A DNA stretch of 64,000 nucleotides from Streptomyces capillispiralis (GCF_007829875.1 NZ_VIWV01000001.1:5736501-5800500), one strand, 5' to 3'; shown: positions 24,881 to 33,590, counted from the stretch's first letter. Program-made: numbers and translations. The notes: a model not told the origin generated them from the letters alone.

Positions 24881-26862
24881 GCAGCTATCTCCTGATCGCC
24901 GGGGCCACCGCACTGCTCGGCCCCATGATCATGGCCGTACTGGCCCGCAGGGTGCTCGGACTGCGCATCGGCGCGGTCCGGGCCCTGCTCACGGGCGTCG
25001 CCGGACTGCTCGCCGCGGGCGTGGTCGGTACGCCGATGGGCCCGCAGGCGAGCCGCACCCCGCTGGTGACCGTGCAACTGGGCGGGGCCCTGCTCGGGGC
25101 GATGATCTTCCTCGTGCTCTCGGAGGCGGTGGTCGCCGGCGGCTCCGTGCGCGGCATGGTGCGCTGGCCCGGCGCCGTGCGCCGCAGACTGGCGCGCAGC
25201 CGCCGCTACACCCAGCTCAGCGGGATCGCCGTACGGCACGGACTGCGCCGCTTCCTGACCGGCCGGTCCCGGCGCGGCACCGCCAGCCCGCAGGACCAGG
25301 CCGCCCTGGCCAGGTCCCTGCGGCTGGCCCTGGAGGAGGCGGGAGCCACCTTCGTCAAACTCGGCCAGGCGCTCTCCTCCCGCCACGACCTGCTGCCCGA
25401 CGTGTTCGTCGACGAACTGAGCGCGCTCCAGCACGAGGTCGCCCCCGAACCGTGGCCGGACATCGAACGCGTCCTCGCCGAGGAGCTGAAGGCCCCGCCG
25501 GAGGAGGTGTTCGCGGAGTTCGCGCCCGAACCGCTCGCGGCCGGTTCCATGGCCCAGGTGCACCGGGCCCGGCTGCGGGACGGCCGCGCGGTGGCCGTCA
25601 AGGTGCAGCGGCCGGGGGCCCGGCAGGTGCTCGAACGCGACCTCGACATCCTCTTCCGGATCAGCGACATCCTGGAACGGAGCACCACCTGGGGCAGGAC
25701 GGTCGGCTCCCGCGCACTGGTGCAGGGGTTCGCCGACTCCCTCCACGAGGAGCTGGACTTTCGCACCGAGGCCCGCAACACCGCCGCCGTGGCAGCGAAC
25801 ACCGCCCTCGCCGACGCCGACGCGGCCTCCGACGGGGACGGGCCGTCCGGCGCCGCCCCCCGGGTCCTGCTGCCCGAGGTCCACCACGAGCTGAGCACCG
25901 AACGGGTCCTGGTCGTCGAATGGCTCGACGGCGTCACCCTGAACCGCGCCGACGCCGTCGTCGACGCACAGGGCCTGGACCGCGAACGGCTCGCCCGCGA
26001 CCTGTTCGGCGCGCTGCTGCACCAGATCATGATCGGCGGCGTCTTCCACGCCGACCCGCACTCCGGGAACGTCCTGGTGCTGCGCGACGGCCGGCTCGGC
26101 CTGATCGACTTCGGCTCGGTCGGCCGGATCGACCGGATGCTGCGCGCCAGTCTGCGCGAACTGCTCATGGCGATCGACCGCAACGATCCGCAGGCGCTGT
26201 CCGACGCCCTGCTGGACCTGGTGGAGCGCCCCGACGAGATCGACGAGGAGCGGTTCACCCGCGCCCTGGGCCGGTACACCGCCCGGCACCTCGCCTCCTC
26301 GGGACCCCCGGGCCGTGAGATGTTCAGCGACCTGTTCGTGCTCGTGGCGCAGTACGGCCTCACCGTGCCGCCCGAAGTGGCCGCGGCCTTCCGCGCGCTG
26401 GCCACGGTGGAGGGCGCGCTGGGCCGTCTCGTCCCGGGGTTCGACCTCGTCGAGGAGGCACGCGCCTTCGCCTCCACCGAGATGGCCCGCAGACTCACCC
26501 CGACGCAGCTGAGCCGCTCCGTGGCGGAGGAGGCCGCCGCCGTGCTGCCGATGCTGCTCCGGCTGCCGCGCCGGGCCGAGCGCATCAGCAGCGCGCTGGA
26601 ACAGGGCAGGCTCAGCGTCAACGTACGGCTGCTCGCCGACGAACGGGACCGGCGCTTCATCCGGGGCATCGTGCGTGACGTGCTGCTCGCCTTCCTCGGC
26701 GGACTGACCGGCCTCCTCGGCATCCTGCTGCTGTCCACCCGGGGCGGCCCGCGCCTCGCGGACTCACTGCGCCTGTTCGACGTCTTCGGCTACAACATGC
26801 TGCTGATCAGCTCGGTACTGGTGCTCCGCGTCCTGTTCACCATCACCAAACCGAGCCGCTGA
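24877..26862 (+). CDS. UbiB/ABC1 (ADCK) atypical kinase-like membrane protein
   Basis: 661 residues. Three N-terminal hydrophobic segments precede the ABC1 domain, which shows the diagnostic KxGQ motif (FVKLGQALSSR), an Ala/Gly/Ser-rich loop (AAGSMAQVHRA), the EELDFRTEA segment, HADPHSGNVLV and the DFG-like LIDFGSVG. Two membrane helices end the protein, as in UbiB/ADCK3. The family is linked to quinone and isoprenoid lipid handling and binds nucleotides. The GTG start overlaps the MMPL stop by 4 nt, so the two proteins are made together; divergent polyprenyl synthase completes a possible prenyl-lipid module. Confidence 0.92.
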   Translation: MSSYLLIAGATALLGPMIMAVLARRVLGLRIGAVRALLTGVAGLLAAGVVGTPMGPQASRTPLVTVQLGGALLGAMIFLVLSEAVVAGGSVRGMVRWPGAVRRRLARSRRYTQLSGIAVRHGLRRFLTGRSRRGTASPQDQAALARSLRLALEEAGATFVKLGQALSSRHDLLPDVFVDELSALQHEVAPEPWPDIERVLAEELKAPPEEVFAEFAPEPLAAGSMAQVHRARLRDGRAVAVKVQRPGARQVLERDLDILFRISDILERSTTWGRTVGSRALVQGFADSLHEELDFRTEARNTAAVAANTALADADAASDGDGPSGAAPRVLLPEVHHELSTERVLVVEWLDGVTLNRADAVVDAQGLDRERLARDLFGALLHQIMIGGVFHADPHSGNVLVLRDGRLGLIDFGSVGRIDRMLRASLRELLMAIDRNDPQALSDALLDLVERPDEIDEERFTRALGRYTARHLASSGPPGREMFSDLFVLVAQYGLTVPPEVAAAFRALATVEGALGRLVPGFDLVEEARAFASTEMARRLTPTQLSRSVAEEAAAVLPMLLRLPRRAERISSALEQGRLSVNVRLLADERDRRFIRGIVRDVLLAFLGGLTGLLGILLLSTRGGPRLADSLRLFDVFGYNMLLISSVLVLRVLFTITKPSR

Positions 26863-27118
26863 CCACCCTCGACCCCGAAGGCACCCGTCCCGGGCGGGGG
26901 CACCCGCGCCCGAAAGGGCGCGACGGGTCCGCCGTCAGCCGGGTGGCGTGCGATGCGAGGGGGATCGGGGCCGGGGGGTTGCCGGGCCGTCAGGGCCATG
27001 CCCGGAGAGGCGCGGCGTCTTCGCCGTGGACCGGGTGGCGTGCGCTGCGCGGCTCCGGGTGGCCCGAGGACATGCCGACGGGGCCCGGCGGGCCCGCCGC
27101 CAGCGCCGGGCGGTGTGT
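26863..27118. other. Non-coding GC-rich DNA with degenerate repeat copy
   Basis: First part of a 675-bp gene-free gap (26,863-27,537). From about 26,939 it contains a decayed copy of the 187-bp repeat that follows, and hairpins at 26,921-26,936 and 27,013-27,026. No protein family is recognisable on either strand. Confidence 0.65.
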
Positions 27119-27305
27119 GAGGCGCGGGAGGCGCAGGCCGGGCGGATGCCGGGCAACACCCGGAGAAGCGCGACGGATTCGCCGTCGTCCGGACAGCAGC
27201 AGCCCGACCCGCAGACGACCGGGGCCGGAAGGACGCCGGTGTGCCTCAGGGGGCGACCCCGCCCTGGGCCCGTCCTCGGCCGGGCGGCGCGCTGCGGGCC
27301 GGCCG
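27119..27305 (+). repeat. 187-bp direct repeat, copy 1
   Basis: Nearly identical to 27,323-27,509 (offset exactly 204 bp). It carries a perfect hairpin, CGACGG / CCGTCG, at 27,171-27,187 with an ATTCG loop. It lies between the convergent ends of the UbiB-like and IclR genes. Confidence 0.92.
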
Positions 27306-27322
27306 CCAGCCGGGTGGTGCGG

Positions 27323-27509
27323 GAGGCGCGGGAGGCGCAGGCCGGGCGGATGCCGGGCAACGCCGGGAGAAGCCCGACGGGTTCGCCGTCGTCCGGACAG
27401 CAGCAGCCCGACCCGCAGACGACCGGGGCCGGAAGGACGCCGGTGTGCCTCAGTGGGCGCCCCCGCCCGGGGCCCGTCCTCGGCCGGGCGGCGCGCTGCG
27501 GGCCGGCCG
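27323..27509 (+). repeat. 187-bp direct repeat, copy 2
   Basis: Second copy of the repeat at 27,119-27,305, with the same CGACGG / CCGTCG hairpin at 27,375-27,391 (loop GTTCG). The stem is conserved although the loop has changed, which suggests selection on the structure. Confidence 0.92.
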
Positions 27510-27537
27510 ACGTGCGGTGACGGGCCCGAGCGGGCCG

Positions 27538-28389
27538 TCAGCCGGCGTCCGCGTCCGCCGCCGCCCCTCCCCGCACGGCCCGCCCGCGGGACGGTGTCGC
27601 GTGGGAGCGGCGCAGCGCGTCGGTCAGCGCGGCGGCCGAGTCGAACACGGTCGCGCCCAGCCACCGCCCCGGGATCGCGTCCATCCGGCCCGGCGGCCCC
27701 GACACCGACAACGCGGCGACCACCCGGTCGCCCCCGGCCCGCACCGGCACCGCGAACACGATGTCGCCGGGCACCATGACGTCCGACCCGCGGGCCCAGC
27801 CGCGGCGGCGCACCTGGGCGAGGTGGGCCGCGGTGAACCGCGCGCCGCGCAGCCCCTCGTGGATCTCCTCCGGCTCCTGCCAGGCCAGCAGCACCAGCGC
27901 GACCGGCCCGGCGGTCGAGGGCCGGGACATGCCGACCGGCACCCGCTCCGAACCGTCGGGCCCGACGGTGCCCTGTGTGCAGGTCGCCACGCAGGTCTGC
28001 GTCCGGCCGCGGCGCCGCAGCACCCGGGCGTCCAGCCCCGTGCGGGTGTGCAGGTCGTCCAGCACCGGCACCGACGCCTGCGCCAGCCGGTCGTAGCGCG
28101 CCTCGACCGACATGCTGCCGAGCCGCGGACCGAGCACGAACCGCCCGTGGAAGTCCCGGGTCAGCAGCCCGAGCCGTTCCAGCGCCACCGCGATCCGGTG
28201 CACGGTCGGCCGGGACAGCCCGCTGCGCGCGACCAGTTCGCTCAGCGGCGCCGGCGCCTGCTCGACGATCTCCAGCAGGACGGACGCCTTGTCGAGCACG
28301 CCGATGCCGCTGATCCACTCCCGGGGAGCGGTCGCCGTCGCCGGGCCGGCCGCCGTGAGGGTCCGCGGGCCGTCGGGAACTGGTGCCAT
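27538..28389 (-). CDS. IclR-family transcriptional regulator
   Basis: 283 residues. An N-terminal winged helix (VLDKASVLLEIVEQ, then LSELVARSGLSRPTVHRIAVALERLG, spanning about residues 30-75) is followed by the IclR effector domain. The LDDLHTRTGLDARVLRRRGR segment and the C-terminal SVSGPPGRMD match the family. The ATG at 28,389 is 38 bp from the end of the MAT gene on the same strand, so the two may be co-transcribed. The ligand is unknown; regulation of malonyl-CoA supply or of the cluster is possible. Confidence 0.9.
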   Translation of the reverse strand: MAPVPDGPRTLTAAGPATATAPREWISGIGVLDKASVLLEIVEQAPAPLSELVARSGLSRPTVHRIAVALERLGLLTRDFHGRFVLGPRLGSMSVEARYDRLAQASVPVLDDLHTRTGLDARVLRRRGRTQTCVATCTQGTVGPDGSERVPVGMSRPSTAGPVALVLLAWQEPEEIHEGLRGARFTAAHLAQVRRRGWARGSDVMVPGDIVFAVPVRAGGDRVVAALSVSGPPGRMDAIPGRWLGATVFDSAAALTDALRRSHATPSRGRAVRGGAAADADAG

Positions 28390-28427
28390 GGTGGTGTCCG
28401 GATCTCTTCTGCTCACGCGGTCCGTCG

Positions 28428-29354
28428 TCAGTCCAGGGCGGCCGGGCCGTCCACGGACACCACCTCGACCCCCGGGTCGATACGGCGGATCAGCCCCGCC
28501 AGCGTGCGTCCGGGCCCGATTTCGACCAGCCGGCCGCAGCCGAGGGCGCCGGTGAGCGTCCGTACGCTCTCCTCCCACAGCACCGGCGAGGTGAGCTGGC
28601 GGGTGCCGAGCTCCGTCCAGCCGACGGCACCGTCGTACGGCCTGGCGTCCACGTTGGCCACCACCGGCAGGTGCCGGGGTGCCGCCGCCGTGTCCTTCAG
28701 CGCGGCGGCGAGGGCCTCGGCGGCCGGAGCCATGTACGGGCTGTGGAAGGCGCCGCCGACCTGCAACCGGATGAACTTGGCGCCGATCGAGGACGCCCCG
28801 TCCGCGACCCGCCCGACCCCCTCGGGGGACCCCGAGACCACGGTCTGACCGGGGGCGTTGACGTTGGCGACCCACACGTCCGCGCCCTCCTGCCGGACGC
28901 CGTCCACCAGGTGCTCCACGCTCTCCAGCGGGGCCGCGACCAGCACCCCCATGGTGCCCTCGCGGGCACCGGAGGCCTCCCGCATGGCCCGGCCGCGCGC
29001 GGCGACCAGGGCCGCCGCCGCGGAGAGGGTGTACGCCCCGGCCGCGGTGAGGGCGGCGTACTCACCCAGGCTGTGTCCCGCGCAGGCGACCACGGGCCCG
29101 TCGAACGCCCCCCGGCGCACCGCCTCGGCATGGGCGGTCATCGCGACCGAGAACACCGACACCTGCGCCAGATCGGTGCGCCGCAACTGCTCCGTCGTCG
29201 CGTGCAGCAGCAGGTCGGCGATGTCCTCCCCGGTGGCCTCGGAGATCTCCGAGGTGACCGGCTCCCACGACGGCGTGTCCCGCCACGGCGCGCCCATTGC
29301 CTGACGCTGCGTCCCCTGACCGGGAAACACCAGACCGATCGGCCGCCCACCCAT
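28428..29354 (-). CDS. fabD: Malonyl-CoA:ACP transacylase (FabD-type)
   Basis: 308 residues. LVFPGQGTQ opens the protein, GHSLGEYAAL carries the nucleophilic Ser, and FHSPYM carries the catalytic His; the C-terminal GPGRTLAGLIRR is also typical. It should load malonyl groups onto ACPs. It sits about 12 kb from the type II KS/ACP genes, flanked by regulators rather than primary fatty-acid genes, so a dedicated enzyme for the cluster is likely. ATG 29,354 has a good GGAAGGTGG ribosome site. A large hairpin lies just upstream at 29,391-29,425. Confidence 0.92.
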   Translation of the reverse strand: MGGRPIGLVFPGQGTQRQAMGAPWRDTPSWEPVTSEISEATGEDIADLLLHATTEQLRRTDLAQVSVFSVAMTAHAEAVRRGAFDGPVVACAGHSLGEYAALTAAGAYTLSAAAALVAARGRAMREASGAREGTMGVLVAAPLESVEHLVDGVRQEGADVWVANVNAPGQTVVSGSPEGVGRVADGASSIGAKFIRLQVGGAFHSPYMAPAAEALAAALKDTAAAPRHLPVVANVDARPYDGAVGWTELGTRQLTSPVLWEESVRTLTGALGCGRLVEIGPGRTLAGLIRRIDPGVEVVSVDGPAALD

Positions 29355-29390
29355 GGATCCACCTTCCGCAACGAAGTCCGTCGAGGGCAC

Positions 29391-29425
29391 GGGGACCCGT
29401 ACCGGACCGGCCGGTACGGGTCCCC
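29391..29425 (-). terminator. 15-bp perfect hairpin between LuxR-like and fabD genes
   Basis: 29,391-29,405 pairs perfectly with 29,411-29,425 around a 5-nt loop. It lies downstream of the LuxR-like gene (minus strand) and 37 bp before the fabD start, so it could terminate the regulator transcript or, being in the fabD leader, act as an attenuator. Confidence 0.8.
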
Positions 29426-29559
29426 GCGGACCGGTGGCTACGGGGGGAACCTCCGGTGACGGGAGGCGTCCCCGAGGACGGTCCCGTTCCCTGAGGACCC
29501 ATCAAACTGCCCGGTCCACGGCGGGGCAACGCGCGTTTCAGGAAGCTGCGGCACCCTCC

Positions 29560-30405
29560 TCAAGGGCGGTACGCGCCGCCCTGCGCGGGCGGCAGCAGCC
29601 CCAGCTCGGCGGCCCTGACCCCCGCCTGGAAACGGGACGTGGCGCCGAGCAGCGCCATGATCTCCGCGACGTAGCGGCGGTACGTCCGCACGGAGACGGT
29701 CAGTTCGCGGGCGGCCACCTCGTCGGTGACGCCGGCCCGCATGGCGCCGAGGATCTGCCGGACCAGGAGCGCCCGGTCACGGTCGCCGAACGCGAGGTGC
29801 TCGTCCGGGGGAGCGGAACTGCGCCAGATGCTCTCGAAGAGCGTGCACAGGGCCTGCAACACCTCGGGCGCCTTGATGAGGGACGCCCGGCGCTCGGCGG
29901 GGGAACCCACCACCACCAGGGCGGTGGCGCGGTCGGCTATCAGCACCTGCAGCGGCGGCAGCCGGGCCACCCGGATCGTCAGCTGCCGGGGCGGGTTGGG
30001 CAGCCAGCCGCTCAGGGAGTCCCCGACCAGGTCCGGGCCGGCCAGTAACCGGGCGGAGACCCGCTCCCGCGCGAAGTGCACCAGGTCGGCCTCGAGCCGC
30101 CCGATCTCCTCCAGCTGGCTGCCGGTGCCCGGGACCCGGGAGCGCAGGATGTCGATGGTGGCGGTGGCCTGCCCCATCAGCTCCCGGGTGACGCCGATGA
30201 GCTGTCCGTAGCCGCCGGGGAGCGCCGTGATGAGCTGCTCCCGCCGGCTGCGGTCCCGATGGATGATCATCGTCGATTCGATCAACTCTCTGACCTGCAA
30301 GAGAGCATGCTCCAACTCGTCCCCCGATTGGCCGCACACCTCGTGCCCCCATTTCTCGCTGGATGTTCCGTTCCTGGAGTCCGTTCCCCCGTCGCGGGCG
30401 GCCAC
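29560..30405 (-). CDS. LuxR-type HTH regulator, second of three similar proteins
   Basis: 281 residues. The N-terminal part (LLQVRELIESTMIIHRDRSRR) is helical and shared with the next upstream regulator (LLQARALIESTVSLHRRR). The C-terminus is a LuxR-type HTH (TDEVAARELTVSVRTYRRYV) ending in ATSRFQAGVRAAELGLL. No response-regulator receiver domain with a phosphorylatable Asp is evident. The GTG start lies 15 bp after the stop of the paired regulator, so the two form an operon. They probably arose by duplication. Confidence 0.82.
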   Translation of the reverse strand: MAARDGGTDSRNGTSSEKWGHEVCGQSGDELEHALLQVRELIESTMIIHRDRSRREQLITALPGGYGQLIGVTRELMGQATATIDILRSRVPGTGSQLEEIGRLEADLVHFARERVSARLLAGPDLVGDSLSGWLPNPPRQLTIRVARLPPLQVLIADRATALVVVGSPAERRASLIKAPEVLQALCTLFESIWRSSAPPDEHLAFGDRDRALLVRQILGAMRAGVTDEVAARELTVSVRTYRRYVAEIMALLGATSRFQAGVRAAELGLLPPAQGGAYRP

Positions 30406-30420
30406 CGCCGCCCGGACGGC

Positions 30421-31206
30421 TCACCCGGCCCTGGACAGCAGCCCGAGTTCGACGGCGCGCACGCCGGCCTGGAAACGGGACGACGCGTTGAGCTCCCGCA
30501 TGATCTCGGCGACATGGCGCCGGTAGGTGCGCAGGGAGACCTGCAGCTGGCTCGCGGCGGCGGCGTCGGTGCGCCCGGACCGCAGCTGCTCCAGGATGCG
30601 GCGGGTGAGTTCGGTGCGCAGCCGGGGGCTCAGCTCGGGGTGGTCGACCATGCGGCGGCCGCGTGACCACACCCCGGCGTAGAGCAGTTGCAGGGTGCTG
30701 ACGGCGGCGCGGTCGGTGACGACCGCGGCCCGGCCGTCCGCCGCGGCCTGGGTGCCCAGCCGCAGGAACGCGGAGGTCCCGTCGACCACGACCATCCCGC
30801 ACAGGTCGTGCGGGAACGTCCGCACGGCGGGCAGCGCGCGCAGCCGCGTGGGCGCGACCTCGAGAGCGGCGGGACTGCACAGCACCCGTACGGTCACCCC
30901 GCTCGGCACCCCGGCCAGGCAGCGCAGGACGGCCTCCACGAAGGTGACCGACTCGGTGAGCGCCACGTTCACCGAGCGTCTGGCTCTCAGCACGAGCCGT
31001 TCGAGCGTCTCGGTGGTGACCTCGGCGTCCGTGTGCGTCACGCCTGACACCGTTGCCGGACGCCTGCGGTGCAGGGAGACCGTGGACTCGATCAGTGCGC
31101 GGGCCTGCAGCAGGGTCTGTTCCAGGCGGGCGGCATGGCCCTGGCCCGGGGGGAGGCTTTCCTCGAGCTCGCCGACAGTCTGAAGATCGAACAAAGTGCC
31201 AGCCAC
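30421..31206 (-). CDS. LuxR-type HTH regulator, third of three similar proteins
   Basis: 261 residues with the same layout as its downstream neighbour: a helical N-terminus (LEQTLLQARALIESTVSLHR), a middle sensor region (FVEAVLRCLAGVPSGVTVRVL), and a C-terminal HTH (RTDAAAASQLQVSLRTYRRHV) ending SSRFQAGVRAVELGLL. The GTG start at 31,206 is followed upstream by a long lower-GC region, which should contain its promoter. Pathway-specific regulation of the biosynthetic cluster is inferred from the shared ending with the regulator at 19.5-20.5 kb. Confidence 0.82.
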   Translation of the reverse strand: MAGTLFDLQTVGELEESLPPGQGHAARLEQTLLQARALIESTVSLHRRRPATVSGVTHTDAEVTTETLERLVLRARRSVNVALTESVTFVEAVLRCLAGVPSGVTVRVLCSPAALEVAPTRLRALPAVRTFPHDLCGMVVVDGTSAFLRLGTQAAADGRAAVVTDRAAVSTLQLLYAGVWSRGRRMVDHPELSPRLRTELTRRILEQLRSGRTDAAAASQLQVSLRTYRRHVAEIMRELNASSRFQAGVRAVELGLLSRAG

Positions 31207-32158
31207 GCGTGAGCCCCCATGTTTGTTTCCACATTGCCTCTGCCGCGCGTTTACCGGCCCTGGTTGCCCCAGCTGTGACGCTCCGGCGTCACCGCCGGCC
31301 CCCGCTCGGCGTATTAATTGAACCGGAAATCAAATTTCGTGCCGCCTGTGAACGCTTGCCTCCTTGGCAACGAATCGCACTGTGGGGATCGGCCGAAGGC
31401 ATTGTGCTCACAGTGTGGCCGAAATCAGGTGTAGGTAATCACGACTCACCGACGATATCCAGTTCCTCTGGTGGGGTCCGTGACAGCAAGATGCACAACA
31501 GAGGGCGGAATAGGTGACTCCGGTTCCGCTTTGGGTGCCGACCGGCCGGTTACCAGCGCGTAGCGTGCTCGGGTTGGCCGCAAGTTGCCACCTTCCCCCG
31601 GTGAGCCGCCATTGCCGTCCCTGATTCCTGTGCTAGCGCGCCCCGGGGTCGGGTAGATGCTGCCCAATCGGTCAATCATCGTGAATCGGGCTCTTCGTGC
31701 ATTCCGGAATTGTTCGGCTGACTTTCAGAGGGGTAGACCAGTGACATGAGGTACGTTCATTTTCTCGCTCGCGGGAGTTGTGGGCCGCGTAATTTGGCTT
31801 GTTTTCCGGGGGGTGTCAGGGGTCCCGATATAAGCCATTCACTTTCACGCCGAGAGCCTTTTGCGACACGAAGCGATAACGCTTTCCGTGTGAGAAGGTG
31901 ACCCATCTCACCCCGAAACGGGGCTCTCGCCCCGTGTTCGCCGCCGTGCGGCGGAGGTGTGGCGCGGGCGGCGGTGGCGGGGGTGGCGCGAAGGTGCCGT
32001 CGGGTGGTCGGTGTCTGCCGGGCCGCTGCGAGCCACCCGGTTCCCGCCGGCGGCTGAACAGACATTCGACCACTCGGTGAGGGGCGGTCACAGTCCATGT
32101 GCCGCAACGTGCAAGGGGGTTGGGGGAGCGGGCGACGGGTGTGCGGCAGGATGGGCCC
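31207..32158. promoter_or_regulatory. Long lower-GC intergenic region, likely promoters and cluster edge
   Basis: This stretch of about 950 bp is visibly richer in A/T than its surroundings (for example GTATTAATTG near 31,311-31,320). No gene with coding bias is seen on either strand. It contains a small inverted repeat, TTGCC / GGCAA, at 31,356-31,370. It must hold the promoter of the two LuxR-like genes (minus) and of the small gene at 32,159 (plus). Confidence 0.6.
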
Positions 32159-32521
32159 GTGCCGAGGAGACCGGGGAGACCGTCCGCGACCAGCGTCGTG
32201 CCGAGCCGGCGCGTCGTCGCCGTCTGGGCGGGGCTGTGCCTGGGCGGACTCGCCGCCACCTCCGCCCTCACCGCCGACCCGTCCGGGGACGCCCCGGGTC
32301 CCCCCGGCGGGGAGCCGTCGCCGGGTACCCCGTACGCCGTGGGCTGCCGGGAGATCGCCGACGAGGTCGAACAGGCCCGCGCCGAGGCCGAGCGCGAGCG
32401 CCGGGAGGCCCTCGATCCGTCCGCCGGCCCCGCGCCCGGCGACCGGACCCTGACGGCGACTGTGGTCCCGGAGGAGTGTGCGGACGTGTTGCGGGACCGC
32501 GGCCTGACACCGGCCCCTTGA
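32159..32521 (+). CDS. Small predicted membrane-anchored or secreted protein
   Basis: 120 residues. Basic N-terminus, then one hydrophobic segment (VVAVWAGLCLGGLAATSALTA, about residues 19-39; positions only matter here) followed by a Pro/Gly-rich linker and a region rich in Glu/Arg. No family recognised. Two cysteines (in VGCRE and EECAD) could pair outside the cell. GTG 32159 is preferred because GCAGGATGG just upstream looks like a -10 element of a leaderless or short-leader transcript; an in-frame start at 32,099 is possible. Confidence 0.6.
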   Translation: MPRRPGRPSATSVVPSRRVVAVWAGLCLGGLAATSALTADPSGDAPGPPGGEPSPGTPYAVGCREIADEVEQARAEAERERREALDPSAGPAPGDRTLTATVVPEECADVLRDRGLTPAP

Positions 32522-32560
32522 GCCCGCCCCCGCCAAGACGGTCGCCACGGCCGTTCCGTG

Positions 32561-32643
32561 CGGCAGCCGTTCCACCCACCGGCGCGTACCCGCGGTATCC
32601 CGCGCGGGTCCACCCCCAACCCGGTGGAGTGGAACGGCTGCCG
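32561..32643. terminator. Large imperfect inverted repeat (bidirectional terminator candidate)
   Basis: Arms 32,561-32,582 and 32,621-32,643 pair over 22 bp with one bulged base; the outer 15 bp are perfect. An inner stem (ACCCGCG with CGCGGGT, near 32,587-32,610) makes a branched structure. It lies between a plus-strand gene ending at 32,521 and a minus-strand gene ending at 32,789, so it may stop transcription from both sides. Confidence 0.75.
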
Positions 32644-32788
32644 CCTCCCCCCTGGAGATGGTCTACGGAAGGCGCCTGCTCCAAGTGTGAAGCTTTGGTG
32701 TAGGAGAGTTGAGCATAGTTCCACTACCGGCCGCAATACTGCGGACGTTGAAATTCCGGTTGAGGGGGCCGGTCGCGGGCGTACGCCC

Positions 32789-33590
32789 TCAGCCGCGGCC
32801 GACGTACGGCATCGCCGTCGCCAGGACGGTGGCGAACTGCACGTTGGCCTCCAGCGGCAGCTCCGCCATGTGCCGCACCGTGCGGGCCACGTCCGCGACG
32901 TCCATCACCGGCTCGGGAGCGGTCTCCCCGTTGGCCTGGAGGGCGCCGGTCCGCATGCGCTCCGTCATGTCGGTCGCCGCGTTGCCGATATCGATCTGGC
33001 CCACCGCGATCCGGTACGGCCGCCCGTCCAGCGACAGCGACTTGGTCAGGCCCGTCAGCGCGTGCTTGGTCGCGGTGTAGGCCACCGACAGCGGCCGCGG
33101 CGTGTGCGCGGAGACGGAGCCGTTGTTGATGATCCGCCCGCCCTGGGGGTCCTGTTCCTTCATCTGCCGGTACGCCGCCTGCGCGCACAGGAACGCCCCG
33201 TTGAGATTGGTGTCCACCACGTGCCGCCACGCCTCGTAGGGCAGCTCCTCCACCGGCACCCCGCCGGGACCGAACGTCCCCGCGTTGTTGAACAGCAGGT
33301 CCACCCGGCCGAAGCGCCCGACGGCGGCGGCGAACAGGGCCTCCACGTCCCGCGGGCGCGACACGTCCGTCCGCACGGCGAGCGCCTCGCCCCCGGCCGG
33401 CTCCCCGGCGGCCCCGGCCCGCCTCCTCCGCCAGCGCCGCCGTCTCCTCCAGCGCGCCGGGGCGCCGGCCCGCCAGCGCCACCGACCAGCCCGTGCGCAG
33501 CAGCTCCACGGCCACCGCACGCCCGATGCCGGAGCCCGCCCCGGTCACCACCGCGATCCTCGTCCGCCCGTCCGTTCGCTTGGCATTCAT
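32789..33590 (-). pseudogene. Short-chain dehydrogenase/reductase broken by a frameshift
   Basis: The N-terminal third (MNAKRTDG..., VVTGAGSGIGRAVAVELL) is in one frame from 33,590. The rest (ALAVRTDVSRPRDVEALFAA, NNAGTFG, INNGSVSAH, YTATK) is in another, down to the stop at 32,789. The span is 802 nt, one base more than a multiple of three, so a single-base indel near 33,405-33,435 in G/C runs explains it. Without it the protein would be about 266 residues, with an intact Ser-Tyr-Lys triad. A sequencing error in this GC-rich stretch is as likely as a true mutation. Confidence 0.85.
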
